This document shows, one piece after another, positions 45,598 through 53,527 of a stretch of DNA of 64,000 bases (its first letter is position 1; the number at the start of each line of letters is the position of its first letter). Under the pieces are notes generated by a model. That model had not been told where the DNA came from and searched no databases. It saw only the letters and a program-made list of their open reading frames with translations. The DNA comes from Mariniphaga sp. (GTDB taxonomy: Bacteria; Bacteroidota; Bacteroidia; Bacteroidales; Prolixibacteraceae). The stretch spans positions 1 through 64,000 of the forward strand of contig JAHYIT010000007.1 in the NCBI GenBank assembly GCA_019429205.1, read 5' to 3'. A program made the translations under genes and the position numbers.

Positions 45598-45873
45598 TTA
45601 CTTATCATCGTAATGTCCGCCCGCAGCAATAACCAACACAGTAATTTTTTCCTCATTAATGGAATAAACAAGCCGGTGTTTTTTTGTGATTCTTCTGGAA
45701 AAGAATCCTTTATACCCGTAGCCCAGCGGTTTCGGTTTTCCGGTTCCAGTTCTGGGATGTTGTTGCAGTTCGGTTAGAAGAGCTTTTGCTTTTTCAAAAG
45801 CTGCCGGTTCGTTTTTCTTCAATCTGGCAAGGTCTTTTTTAGCTTCCTCTGTAAAATACAAAGTATAGGTCAT
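45598..45873 (-). CDS. yoeB: YoeB-family toxin (mRNA interferase)
   Basis: 91 residues of the Txe/YoeB fold: YTLYFTEEAKKDLARLKKN at the start, GTGKPKPLGYGYKGFFSRRI in the middle, and KKHRLVYSINEEKITVLVIAAGGHYDDK at the end, with the catalytic-site Glu/Arg/His equivalents (RLVY, GHYDD). YoeB cleaves mRNA at the ribosome. It overlaps the antitoxin stop by 4 bp, the normal antitoxin-first layout. Within the island it may stabilise the element. Confidence 0.93.
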   Translation of the reverse strand: MTYTLYFTEEAKKDLARLKKNEPAAFEKAKALLTELQQHPRTGTGKPKPLGYGYKGFFSRRITKKHRLVYSINEEKITVLVIAAGGHYDDK

Positions 45874-46130
45874 AAACTGTCAAGAAATTGGTTGAGTTCT
45901 TCTTCCGTTTCTATTTTTGTCACCAAACCTTCCTGCACCTGTTTAATTGACCTATCGATCTTGTCAAGCATTTGCGGAGTAAAATAGAAATCTTCGTCAT
46001 CGACCGGTGTCAATAAATAAGCTCGTTTTTTTCCCCTCATTATCACAACTTTTTCCCCTTTGTCTGCTAAATCAAAGAAGTCCTTTTGCTTATCCCTGAA
46101 TTGCCGGCTGGTAGTTTGAATAATTGCCAT
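45870..46130 (-). CDS. yefM: YefM/Phd-family antitoxin
   Basis: 86 residues from the ATG at 46130 (MAIIQTTSRQFRDKQKDFFDLADKGEKVVIMRG), which fits the family; a longer frame to 46196 would cross the promoter. The N-terminal part is the Phd/YefM DNA-binding fold (SRQFRDKQKDFF, VVIMRGKKRAYLLTP); the acidic C-terminus (KIETEEELNQFLDSL) should wrap the toxin. It probably represses its own promoter through the palindrome at 46149-46164. Confidence 0.9.
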   Translation of the reverse strand: MAIIQTTSRQFRDKQKDFFDLADKGEKVVIMRGKKRAYLLTPVDDEDFYFTPQMLDKIDRSIKQVQEGLVTKIETEEELNQFLDSL

Positions 46131-46148
46131 CGTAAAAATTTTAGTTGT

Positions 46149-46171
46149 GTACCAAATATGGTACAAATATA
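46149..46171 (-). promoter_or_regulatory. Toxin-antitoxin promoter and operator
   Basis: The palindrome GTACCA-AATA-TGGTAC (46149-46164) directly abuts and shares one base with a minus-strand -7 box TATATTTG (46164-46171). A TTG lies 22 nt further upstream. Antitoxin bound here would block RNA polymerase. Confidence 0.6.
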
Positions 46172-46246
46172 ATAAATAATTCCCTGCAAAAAACAATAAC
46201 GAAACAGGATAAGAATTTCACCCTTCTCAGTGCTTCAAATCAGAAA

Positions 46247-46306
46247 GGTGGTAATTCATACCAAACTTTCACAAATCAGGTTGCAACTTCCAACTGTAAG
46301 GGGAGC
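46247..46306 (+). repeat. 60-bp repeat, second copy (right of toxin-antitoxin pair)
   Basis: Second copy of the 45445-45504 sequence; it runs directly into the right 176-bp island repeat, sharing GGGGAGCC. Confidence 0.65.
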
Positions 46307-46474
46307 CAGACAGGACAAGAGGTCATTTTAATCTCATTGAGTCGATTATTTTTTAAAGGTATTCGATTGAATTTGCAAGCAAATTTCGACCTCTTTTTTT
46401 GTGCCCGGATTTTTGAAAACCTTACTGGCATTGAGAAGTACCTGTATCAGTTTTGTGAATTCGTAGGTTGCAAC
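46299..46474 (+). repeat. Right 176-bp direct repeat bounding the island
   Basis: Same length and orientation as 33422-33597, nine mismatches by eye. It includes GGGGAGCCA, the terminator hairpin (GAGGTC 46318 / GACCTC 46387 plus T run) and GTAGGTTGCAACT, but not the rest of the tRNA. It is the probable right end of the inserted element. Confidence 0.85.
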
Positions 46475-46528
46475 TTTATTTTTTTTCAAAACCAGTTTTC
46501 CGGAAAAGATGCAACCTAAAATCTTTTT

Positions 46529-47123
46529 TTATTGTCTTTCAAAGATCTTATTGTACGCTTGTTCCATTTTATTTATTTCCTTATCGCTCAATTCTTTGTA
46601 ATGATTTCGTTTTCGATTTGCAAGTTTCCCCTTGTTCTGATGAAGGAATAAAATCATACGATCAATTTTTTTATCTGGCATATCTACTATATTTTGAATG
46701 TCAGATTTAAGTTCATCATAGCATTGAAGAAAAAGAAGTTCTTCAGGAACATCCTTATTAATTAGCAGTAGTGACTTTGACCTCAATTAATTTACCCACT
46801 GTCAATTCATAAAGAAAGCCAATAATTCTTGGATATTTTCTATTTGGATTTGCCTTTATATAGTCTGCTATTGTTTGATGCTCAACATTTGAGAAAATTT
46901 CCTTTATAAAAGCAAGATTAAAATCATCATACTTTAAAGCAAATTCCAAATGAGACATCGGACTATCCGTTTTTACATCATATTTTGATTTGAATGTACG
47001 TACAATGGTATTTGTTGAACTTAATTCTGTTTTTTCTGTCGTCCCTATGTATGACTCATGTGTTAATCTAAATCCCTGAATGTTTAGCCTATCCTGAAGC
47101 CATGTAAATCCTATTTTCTTCAT
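46529..47123 (-). pseudogene. Fic-family protein remnant with core deleted
   Basis: Two frames on the same strand make up the ends of one Fic-family protein. The first (47123-46758, MKKIGFTWLQDRLN...) matches the N-terminal domain, including SYIGTTEKTE, LEFALKYDDFNLAFI and FLYELTVGKL. The second (46786-46529, different frame) matches the extreme C-terminus: VPEELLFLQCYDELKSDI, DMPDKKIDRMILFLHQNKGK and ELSDKEINKMEQAY. The central Fic domain with HPFxxGNGR, roughly 250 residues, is missing, and the join is frameshifted. It should be inactive as an AMP-transferase. Confidence 0.7.
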
Positions 47124-47140
47124 TTTTATTTCATTTTACC

Positions 47141-47307
47141 GGGGTAAATTTCTTTTTTCAAGGGTAAATATAGTTTATTGTGATTGATTCGGAGTAAAAC
47201 TGGTTTAATTTGTTTAAGATACATCCATCATTAGTTTTTTGGGGTAAATTTAGTTTCGTTAGGGTAATAGCAGTTTATTTGCATGCCAACAGAGTAAAAT
47301 ACCTTTT
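47141..47307. repeat. Six helically phased iterons upstream of the fic remnant
   Basis: Six 17-bp copies of RGRGTAAAnnTnGTTTA begin at 47141, 47161, 47191, 47241, 47261 and 47291. Spacings are 20, 30, 50, 20 and 30 bp, so all face the same side of the helix, and the 20/30 pattern occurs twice 100 bp apart. Each copy is an imperfect TAAA-N5-TTTA palindrome. The rest of this 340-bp gap (47124-47466) has no gene. Confidence 0.65.
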
Positions 47308-47423
47308 TTGAAATTGATTCAACAATAGTTCACATCATTAATCCATAATAAGGGTTTAATTTTAACAAAAATTTTATAAGTAGTTGGTTTTGTGAAATAT
47401 AAATTTTTGGAAAGGGTAAGGAA

Positions 47424-47431
47424 TAAATTTG
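47424..47431 (+). promoter_or_regulatory. Predicted tRNA-Lys -7 box
   Basis: TAAATTTG (TAnnTTTG), 35 bp before the tRNA; the -33 element is not clear. Confidence 0.4.
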
Positions 47432-47466
47432 GAATCCAATATCTTTTACTAATTTTAAAGTCAATT

Positions 47467-47539
<73 letters not shown>

Positions 47540-47571
47540 CAAAAATTGCAAACCTTTAATCTCAGTGAAGT

Positions 47572-49035
47572 ATGAAAATAAAATACCAAATGAATAAAAT
47601 AGATTGTTTTCTTGCTTATACCGGACAGAAAAAGACCCGGGAGATGTCCTTGCTATTAAATGCAAATGCGTTGGTAAACAACGTTTTTGTGATAAGCCCT
47701 GATACAGTTGAGATTCCCGGAGCTGAAACACTGGTTGTGGAACAGCCACTTTCCACCAAAACCATGCAGTTGATTGCCAAGAAATCTTCTGCAATTTATA
47801 GCTTGCTGGCTTTGCGCGGAACACCTCTGGAATTGGGGCAGTTTGCCATTTCAAGGTTGTTTCAGGTGGCCGAAAACACCAGGGCAGCTATGGTTTATGC
47901 CGATTATCGCGAGGTGAAAAACGGAGCAGAAACAGCCCATCCGGTAATTGATTACCAAAAGGGAAGTTTGCGCGACGATTTTAATTTTGGTCCCGTGCAG
48001 TTTTACCGGTCGGATGTGCTTAAAAGCTTTTCAGATGACACCTTTCAATTTGCCGGTTATTATGCGTTACGACTGCATGCGGCAAGGTTGGGGGAACTCG
48101 TCCGTGTTCCCGAGTTTTTATTCACTATGGTGGAAACCGATACGCGTAAATCAGGCGAAAAACAGTTCGATTATGTAAGCTCCTCTGCCCGCGAAAAGCA
48201 GATTGAAATGGAAAAAGCCTGCACAAGTCACCTGAAAAAAATAGGCGCATTCCTTTCGCCTCCGTTTAAAGAAGTTAATTTTTCTGAATTTGAATTTCCA
48301 GTGGAAGTTTCGGTGATTATTCCGGTGCGCAACCGCGTGAAAACCATAAAAGATGCCGTGGAATCGGTGCTGATGCAAAAAACGGATTTCTGGTTCAACC
48401 TGATTGTTGTGGACAATTATTCTACCGATGGAACAACCGGAATGCTTGAAAAATATGCTGCCGAAGGAATGTTGGTTCACCTTGTTCCCGAACGAAAAGA
48501 TTTGGGAATTGGCGGGTGCTGGAACGAAGGTATTTTTCATGAAAAATGTGGCCGTTTTGCCGTGCAACTCGACAGCGACGATTTATACTCAAGCGAAAAT
48601 ACATTGCAAACCATTGTGGATAAATTTCATGAAGAAAAATGCGCCATGGTGATTGGCAGTTACCTGATGACCAATTTTGCACTGGAGGAGATTCCGCCCG
48701 GATTAATCGACCATAAAGAATGGACACCTGAAAACGGCTCCAATAACGCCCTGCGAATTAATGGGCTGGGTGCTCCGCGGGCTTTTTTTACACCAGTGTT
48801 GCGCGAAATAAAAGTGCCCAATGTGAGTTATGGCGAAGATTACGCCGTGGGTCTGGCCATTTCGCGCACATATAAAATCGGGCGCATTTACGAACCGGTT
48901 TACCTTTGCCGCCGCTGGGAGGACAATACCGATGCCTCGCTGGATATTGCCAAACAGAACATACACAATTTGTACAAGGACCGCATCCGGACTATTGAAC
49001 TGCTGGCGCGAATTAAACAAAAAGGCAAGGATTAA
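47572..49035 (+). CDS. Glycosyltransferase family 2 protein
   Basis: 487 residues; ATG at 47572 (alternative at 47590). The C-terminal half is a GT-A glycosyltransferase: [30 protein letters not shown], and [11 protein letters not shown] for the DxD metal/nucleotide-sugar site. The N-terminal about 230 residues look like a degenerate second GT-A fragment ([27 protein letters not shown]). No membrane segment. The DUF4922 gene follows after 119 bp on the same strand; such pairs recur in Bacteroidota, suggesting a shared glycan pathway. Confidence 0.88.
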   Translation: MKIKYQMNKIDCFLAYTGQKKTREMSLLLNANALVNNVFVISPDTVEIPGAETLVVEQPLSTKTMQLIAKKSSAIYSLLALRGTPLELGQFAISRLFQVAENTRAAMVYADYREVKNGAETAHPVIDYQKGSLRDDFNFGPVQFYRSDVLKSFSDDTFQFAGYYALRLHAARLGELVRVPEFLFTMVETDTRKSGEKQFDYVSSSAREKQIEMEKACTSHLKKIGAFLSPPFKEVNFSEFEFPVEVSVIIPVRNRVKTIKDAVESVLMQKTDFWFNLIVVDNYSTDGTTGMLEKYAAEGMLVHLVPERKDLGIGGCWNEGIFHEKCGRFAVQLDSDDLYSSENTLQTIVDKFHEEKCAMVIGSYLMTNFALEEIPPGLIDHKEWTPENGSNNALRINGLGAPRAFFTPVLREIKVPNVSYGEDYAVGLAISRTYKIGRIYEPVYLCRRWEDNTDASLDIAKQNIHNLYKDRIRTIELLARIKQKGKD

Positions 49036-49054
49036 CAGAGGCAGCTAATAATCA

Positions 49055-49138
49055 AATGGCTTCAGCCATTAAAGAGATTAAATGCTAAAGCCGAAAAAAG
49101 AAGTTGAGAAAGTCAACCACCGGGCTAAAGCACCGGTG
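49055..49138. repeat. REP-like palindromes between the glycosyltransferase and DUF4922 genes
   Basis: AATGGCT-TC-AGCCATT (49055-49070) and CACCGG-N9-CCGGTG (49118-49138) frame an AT-rich spacer that contains GCTAAAGCC. The GGCTAAAGC / GGCTTCAGCC theme resembles dispersed intergenic palindromes of Bacteroidota. Single copy in this window. Confidence 0.4.
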
Positions 49139-49154
49139 TAAAAGTAAGAAAGAC

Positions 49155-50156
49155 ATGTTACAGCAAAAAATTATTTCTGTTGAAGAACTTTCAAAATTCG
49201 CTCCTGTTTCCACGCTGAACGAACAGACTTTTGCCCTGATAAAACAGCAGCAGAAAATATGGCAACTGGCACGGAAAAATTACGAAGCGCTTTCCGAAGT
49301 GCAAACCCGGAGTTTTGATTTCGGGCATTTTAAAATTATTGCGCAGCACAATCCGGGGCGAATTCGTTCTTCCGCTGCTAAAATAGATGAGCAAAGCATT
49401 GCCAAACGACCGTGTTTTTTGTGCCCGCACAATTTGCCGGCAGAACAAAAAGCCCTTAATTTTCAAAACAAGTTTCTGATTCTGGTTAACCCATTTCCTG
49501 TTTTTCCGCTCCATCTTACCATTTCAAATCTGAAACACACCCCCCAGAGGATTCTTGATTTTTTCCCGGATATGCTGGAGCTTTCCCAAGAACTGGATGG
49601 GTTCACCGTTTTCTACAATGGGCCGAAATGCGGTGCTTCTGCTCCCGACCATTTTCATTTTCAGGCCGGAAACAGAGGATTTTTGCCCATCGAAAATGAA
49701 CTTAAAATCATGGGGAAGAATCATACAAAAGTACTTGTGGAGAAACCGGGACTGAAAATTTTGGCCGCAAAAAATTATTTGCGAAAATTTTTATGTATTT
49801 TTTCTTCAGACAAGGGAAAAATTACTGATGCTTTTCGTTTTGTATATTCTTTACTTCCGGCAAGAAACGGAAACGAACCAATGATGAATATTCTCACCTT
49901 TTATGAAAATGGAGAATGGAAGGTAATTGTTTTTCCGCGCGTAAAGCTGAGGCCGTCTCATTTTTATAAAGAAGATGAAAATCAGTTTGTTGTTAGTCCT
50001 GCCGCAGTAGAGTTAGGAGGAATTATTGTGATGCCGCGAAAAGAAGATTTCGTTTCCATTTCGGACAAAATTATAGCTGAAATATACAATGAAATAACAT
50101 TGCCACCATCAGATTTTGAGCATTTGATAATATCTGTCTCCAATGCTTGCCGGTAA
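49155..50156 (+). CDS. DUF4922 protein with HIT-like nucleotidyltransferase motif
   Basis: 333 residues from the ATG at 49155 (MLQQKIISVEELSKF). The DUF4922 pattern includes IIAQHNPGRIRSSAAKID, a possible zinc pair in RPCFLCPHNLP, FPLHLTISN and SAPDHFHFQAG, an HxHxQ motif like that of GalT/ADP-glucose phosphorylase HIT-superfamily enzymes. I infer that it transfers or phosphorolyses a nucleotide-sugar bond, feeding or draining the donor for the neighbouring glycosyltransferase. Confidence 0.8.
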   Translation: MLQQKIISVEELSKFAPVSTLNEQTFALIKQQQKIWQLARKNYEALSEVQTRSFDFGHFKIIAQHNPGRIRSSAAKIDEQSIAKRPCFLCPHNLPAEQKALNFQNKFLILVNPFPVFPLHLTISNLKHTPQRILDFFPDMLELSQELDGFTVFYNGPKCGASAPDHFHFQAGNRGFLPIENELKIMGKNHTKVLVEKPGLKILAAKNYLRKFLCIFSSDKGKITDAFRFVYSLLPARNGNEPMMNILTFYENGEWKVIVFPRVKLRPSHFYKEDENQFVVSPAAVELGGIIVMPRKEDFVSISDKIIAEIYNEITLPPSDFEHLIISVSNACR

Positions 50157-50236
50157 ATAACCCTTTATTTCCAAAATATCTCCAAATTGTTGAATTGCAA
50201 TTTTTTATAGTTTATCAGATTGTTTTTTTTAATAAA

Positions 50237-50986
50237 ATGTATTTTTGCACCGCAGAAAAAATAGTTTGTATTAAAGTTCAGTCCAATGATCAGAAAGTGA
50301 AGGAGGGAGAAGAACCCTGTTTTGTGCAGTTATTTCATACTTCAAAGCCTTGTTTCGATCTTGACGGGAAATGTATTTGCCAGCAGAAATTGAAAAAAAG
50401 GTCTTTGGATAATTTTATTTTGGAAAGCAATGAAAATGGGACTAAAAAGTTTTTTAATGCACAGGTAAAAAAACTGAGTGAAGATTTGGTTGTGGCGACT
50501 TATTCCGATATAACCCTTGAAACATTAGCTGCGAAAGAGATGAAAATAAATACCCGGCGTATGGAACGGGCTGAAAAATTGTCCTCTTTTGGTTCATGGG
50601 AAATTGATTTAAATACTAAAATCATATACGGTACGAAGGGCTCAAGTGAAATTTATGGTATGAACCAATGTTCTCTGCCCTGGGATGAAATAAAAAAAAT
50701 TGCACAGATTGGAAACTGGAAATTCGATCCGGAAAACCGAAATCTGAAATGGTCTGATCAGGTTTTGCAAATTCTTGAAAAAGATATTATTCCTGTTTCT
50801 CCGGTTATTGAAGATTTTAAACATTTTACCGGGAAAAAACATTTTAAATTGTTCAAAGATGGCATACAATCTGCCATTAATAAGGGTAAACCTTTTGAAC
50901 ATCAGTTTCAGATAAACAATGGAATTGGCATCAGCAAAACAAAAAGCAGAAGAAAGCGACAAACTCAAATCGCTTTTTTTGGCTAA
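50237..50986 (+). pseudogene. PAS-sensor remnant of a histidine kinase
   Basis: A frame with three damaged PAS-like segments. The first, CFVQLFHTSKPCFDLDGKC, resembles a Cys-rich PAS that seems to lack its beginning. The second, LSSFGSWEIDLNTKII, stops after WDEIKKI and is followed at once by the start of a third (IGNWKFDPENRNLKWSDQ). The third runs to KPFEHQFQINN and then loses frame with the kinase gene that overlaps it. The pattern points to several internal deletions plus a frameshift in one original sensor kinase. Confidence 0.65.
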
Positions 50987-51665
50987 CATGAGTCACGAAA
51001 TACGAACTCCGCTTAATGCCATTCTTGGTTTTTTAACTATTATTTCAACCGGAGAATTAGAGCAGGAAAAACTGGAATATTATGGGAAAATTATTGAAAG
51101 TTCAGGACAAAGACTAACTGCCGTAATCGATGATATCATTGATATTTCCCTTATTCAGTCGAAACAATTAAAAGTTGATTACAAGGCTTTTAGCATAAAT
51201 GACCTGCTGGAAGAAATGCACGAAATGTACAGGAATCAAAAAACGGAAAAGCTTCGGAAAATTGATTTTAGCGTTGATTATTGTGAGTTACCTGATTTTG
51301 ATATGCTTTATTCTGATAAAAACCGGATATTTCAGGTCCTTCGCAATTTGCTCGATAATGCGTTTAAATTTACCCATGAAGGGTACATCAAGTTCGGTTG
51401 CCTGAAATCTTCAAAAAAAGAAATAGTTTTATTTGTAAAAGATTCCGGGATAGGTATTGAGGAAGGGAAAACTAATATTATTTTTGAATCGTTCAGGCAG
51501 GCGCAGGAAGGATTTTCCAGAAATTATGAAGGCACCGGCCTGGGATTAGCCATAGTTTCGGGAATTGTTGAGCGGATGGAAGGAAAAGTTTGGGTAGTAT
51601 CGGAAATTGGTGAGGGATCCTGTTTTTATGTATCTTTTCCCCGGGAAATGAAAAAAAATAGTTGA
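50919..51665 (+). CDS. Histidine kinase catalytic part, separated from its sensor
   Basis: 248 residues. A helix (ELASAKQKAEESDKLKSLF) leads into the H-box ANMSHEIRTPLNAILGF, then an HATPase with N-box LLDNAFKF, G1 VKDSGIGIEEG and G2 GTGLGLAI, all intact. The ATG at 50919 lies inside the preceding PAS fragment in another frame, so the catalytic domain could still be translated by restart. Without a sensor it would be soluble and possibly constitutive. The receiver protein gene follows after 10 bp. Confidence 0.75.
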   Translation: MELASAKQKAEESDKLKSLFLANMSHEIRTPLNAILGFLTIISTGELEQEKLEYYGKIIESSGQRLTAVIDDIIDISLIQSKQLKVDYKAFSINDLLEEMHEMYRNQKTEKLRKIDFSVDYCELPDFDMLYSDKNRIFQVLRNLLDNAFKFTHEGYIKFGCLKSSKKEIVLFVKDSGIGIEEGKTNIIFESFRQAQEGFSRNYEGTGLGLAIVSGIVERMEGKVWVVSEIGEGSCFYVSFPREMKKNS

Positions 51666-51675
51666 TAAAAGGATT

Positions 51676-52080
51676 ATGGAAAAACAACCTGAAAAAAAAG
51701 AAACTTTAATCGGAAAAAAAAGAATTGTTTCTTTTGAGGATGATCCATCCAGTATTGAGTACTTGAAAACTGTTGCAACTCTGCTTGGATACAGCCTGAT
51801 AAATTTTGATGAGCCGCCAGCTGGAATTGAATACCTGCGCAAAAACGGAGCCGATTTGGTTTTAATGGATGTCCGGATGCCGGAAATGAACGGGTTTGAT
51901 GCAACCAGGATTATTAAATCTGAATTTTCCAACCTGCCGGTTATTATCCAAACCGCCTATGCCATGAAAGGAGATATGGAAAAAGCATTTCAGGCTGGAT
52001 GCGATGATTACCTGGCTAAACCCGTTTCATTTAAAGACCTGAAAGCGAAAATTGAGCAGTTCACGATGGAGAAAAATTAG
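51676..52080 (+). CDS. Single-domain response regulator
   Basis: 134 residues, a receiver domain only: acidic pair in VSFEDDPSS, phosphoacceptor Asp in LVLMDVRMPEM, Thr in IIQTAYAM and Lys in YLAKPVSF. There is no output domain; it was perhaps the receiver of a hybrid kinase or acts as a phosphate shuttle. It starts 10 bp after the histidine kinase fragment. Its stop is 4 bp from the convergent ricT stop. Confidence 0.88.
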   Translation: MEKQPEKKETLIGKKRIVSFEDDPSSIEYLKTVATLLGYSLINFDEPPAGIEYLRKNGADLVLMDVRMPEMNGFDATRIIKSEFSNLPVIIQTAYAMKGDMEKAFQAGCDDYLAKPVSFKDLKAKIEQFTMEKN

Positions 52081-52084
52081 GATT

Positions 52085-53200
52085 TTAGTTTTTGTTTAGT
52101 TTTATTTTTGGCCGCCGGTTTTTATTGTTGCCCTTTTTTCTGCGGTTATTGGTTTTCCTGGGTTTTTTATTTTCAAACCGGTCCATACTTTCATTATTCA
52201 TGGTTTGCCAGCCTGGTTCTTCATCGTTGGAAATTTCTTTTTTGGGTAATTCCGGTTTCTGCCCTTTTTTGTTTTGCTGAATAATGTCTTTTACCTCTTT
52301 TAATGTTAAAGCAAATGTTCCTGAAGTTGCATCTTTTTCAATGTTAAACCAGATTTCTTTTTTCAGGTAATCGGTTTTTAACGGTTTGGCCAGTCCTTTG
52401 GCCATTTCGAGGTAGATCAGTTCTTCCGGAAATTCCTGTCTGGCTTCGAGGTAAACATCCAGTTCGTAAAGCAGGCAGCATTTCAGCTTTCCACAAGCAC
52501 CGGCCATTTTTTGAGCCGATGGTGAAAGTCCCTGTTTTTGGGCTGCATCCGACGAAATGCTTGAAAAATCAGTTCTCCAGCTTGAACAACAAAGTTCCCG
52601 TCCGCACGAACCAATGCCGCCAATTAAACCGGCTTCCTGCCTTGCACCGATTTGTTTCATCTCTACTTTTATTTTGAACTCGCGGGCATAAAATTTTATT
52701 AATTCGCGAAAATCCACCCTTCCATCGGCAATGTAGTAGAAAATAGCTTTTTTGCCATCGCCCCGAAATTCCACCTCGCCAATTTTCATGTCGAGGCCCA
52801 GATCGGCTGCAATTTGCCTCGACCTGACCAGTGTCAATTTCTCCCGGCCACGTGCTTCGTTCAGCACCTGCAAATCATTTGCAGAAGCCTTCCGGTAAAT
52901 GGTATTCAAAGTGTAACGTCGCGGGTTTTTCACTTTTCGTTCGAACTGCTTATCAGCCAAATAACCGGTAAGAGAAACTTCTCCCACGTCATGTCCGGGC
53001 GAGGTAGCCACAACTACCTTTTCACCTCTTTTAAGTGGGATTCCTTCTGTATTCCTGTAAAATTCTTTTCGTGTTGTTTTAAACTTAACTTCAACTATAT
53101 CAGATTGATCCGATGTGTCGGGTAAATCATTCAGCCAATTGTAAACATCAATTTTTTCTTCAGTATCTATAGTATTTAACGCGCATCCTGCACAACTCAT
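52085..53200 (-). CDS. ricT: RicT/YaaT-like PSP1 domain protein
   Basis: 371 residues. It opens with the Cys-rich MSCAGCALN. The PSP1 domain carries ADGRVDFRELIKFYAREFK, GSCGRELCCSSW and GACGKLKCCLLYE, the conserved Cys cluster that in RicT-type proteins helps hold iron-sulfur clusters. The C-terminus is Lys/Asn/Arg-rich and low-complexity. In Bacillus the RicAFT complex affects RNA processing; the role in Bacteroidota is less clear. Confidence 0.9.
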   Translation of the reverse strand: MSCAGCALNTIDTEEKIDVYNWLNDLPDTSDQSDIVEVKFKTTRKEFYRNTEGIPLKRGEKVVVATSPGHDVGEVSLTGYLADKQFERKVKNPRRYTLNTIYRKASANDLQVLNEARGREKLTLVRSRQIAADLGLDMKIGEVEFRGDGKKAIFYYIADGRVDFRELIKFYAREFKIKVEMKQIGARQEAGLIGGIGSCGRELCCSSWRTDFSSISSDAAQKQGLSPSAQKMAGACGKLKCCLLYELDVYLEARQEFPEELIYLEMAKGLAKPLKTDYLKKEIWFNIEKDATSGTFALTLKEVKDIIQQNKKGQKPELPKKEISNDEEPGWQTMNNESMDRFENKKPRKTNNRRKKGNNKNRRPKIKLNKN

Positions 53201-53267
53201 TTCTTCCCCTTCTTTAATATTTCACGCGCAAAGATCGAAAAAAAGATTGAAATGTCGTAAATTAAAT

Positions 53268-53405
53268 GTGTTTTTCTGGATTGGAACCAGCCGGCTAAAC
53301 GATGTGCTTTACGAAAAAAAGCCCTGGGGTTTGTTCTTTATTAATGTTGGCTACAATACGGTAATTTACATCATTATGGGAGCCATTCTTGGCGCCTGGC
53401 ATTAA
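53268..53405 (+). pseudogene. C-terminal remnant of a DUF1761-like membrane protein
   Basis: 46 codons from a GTG, reading VFFWIGTSRLNDVLYEKKP then WGLFFINVGYNTVIYIIMGA and ending GAWH. This looks like the last membrane helix and tail of DUF1761-type proteins, whose N-terminal three-quarters is absent. It lies between ricT and the DUF4105 gene. Confidence 0.5.
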
Positions 53406-53527
53406 TTTCACAGAAATCCATTCTTTAATGAAAATTTATTTCTGCGTATTAAATATCCAAAACGTTTTGGTTCCAGAATTCAATTGGAATTCTGTTTCTT
53501 TGTTCCTTTAATGGAAAAATTAAACCG

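Noticed and set aside
33422-46474. Repeats of the island as a CRISPR array or IS ends
   Set aside because: Copies are long, few and widely spaced, and there are no spacers, Cas genes or transposase.
46145-46519. 124-codon plus-strand frame across the right island repeat
   Set aside because: It runs through the toxin-antitoxin promoter, the repeats and a terminator hairpin; composition is non-coding.
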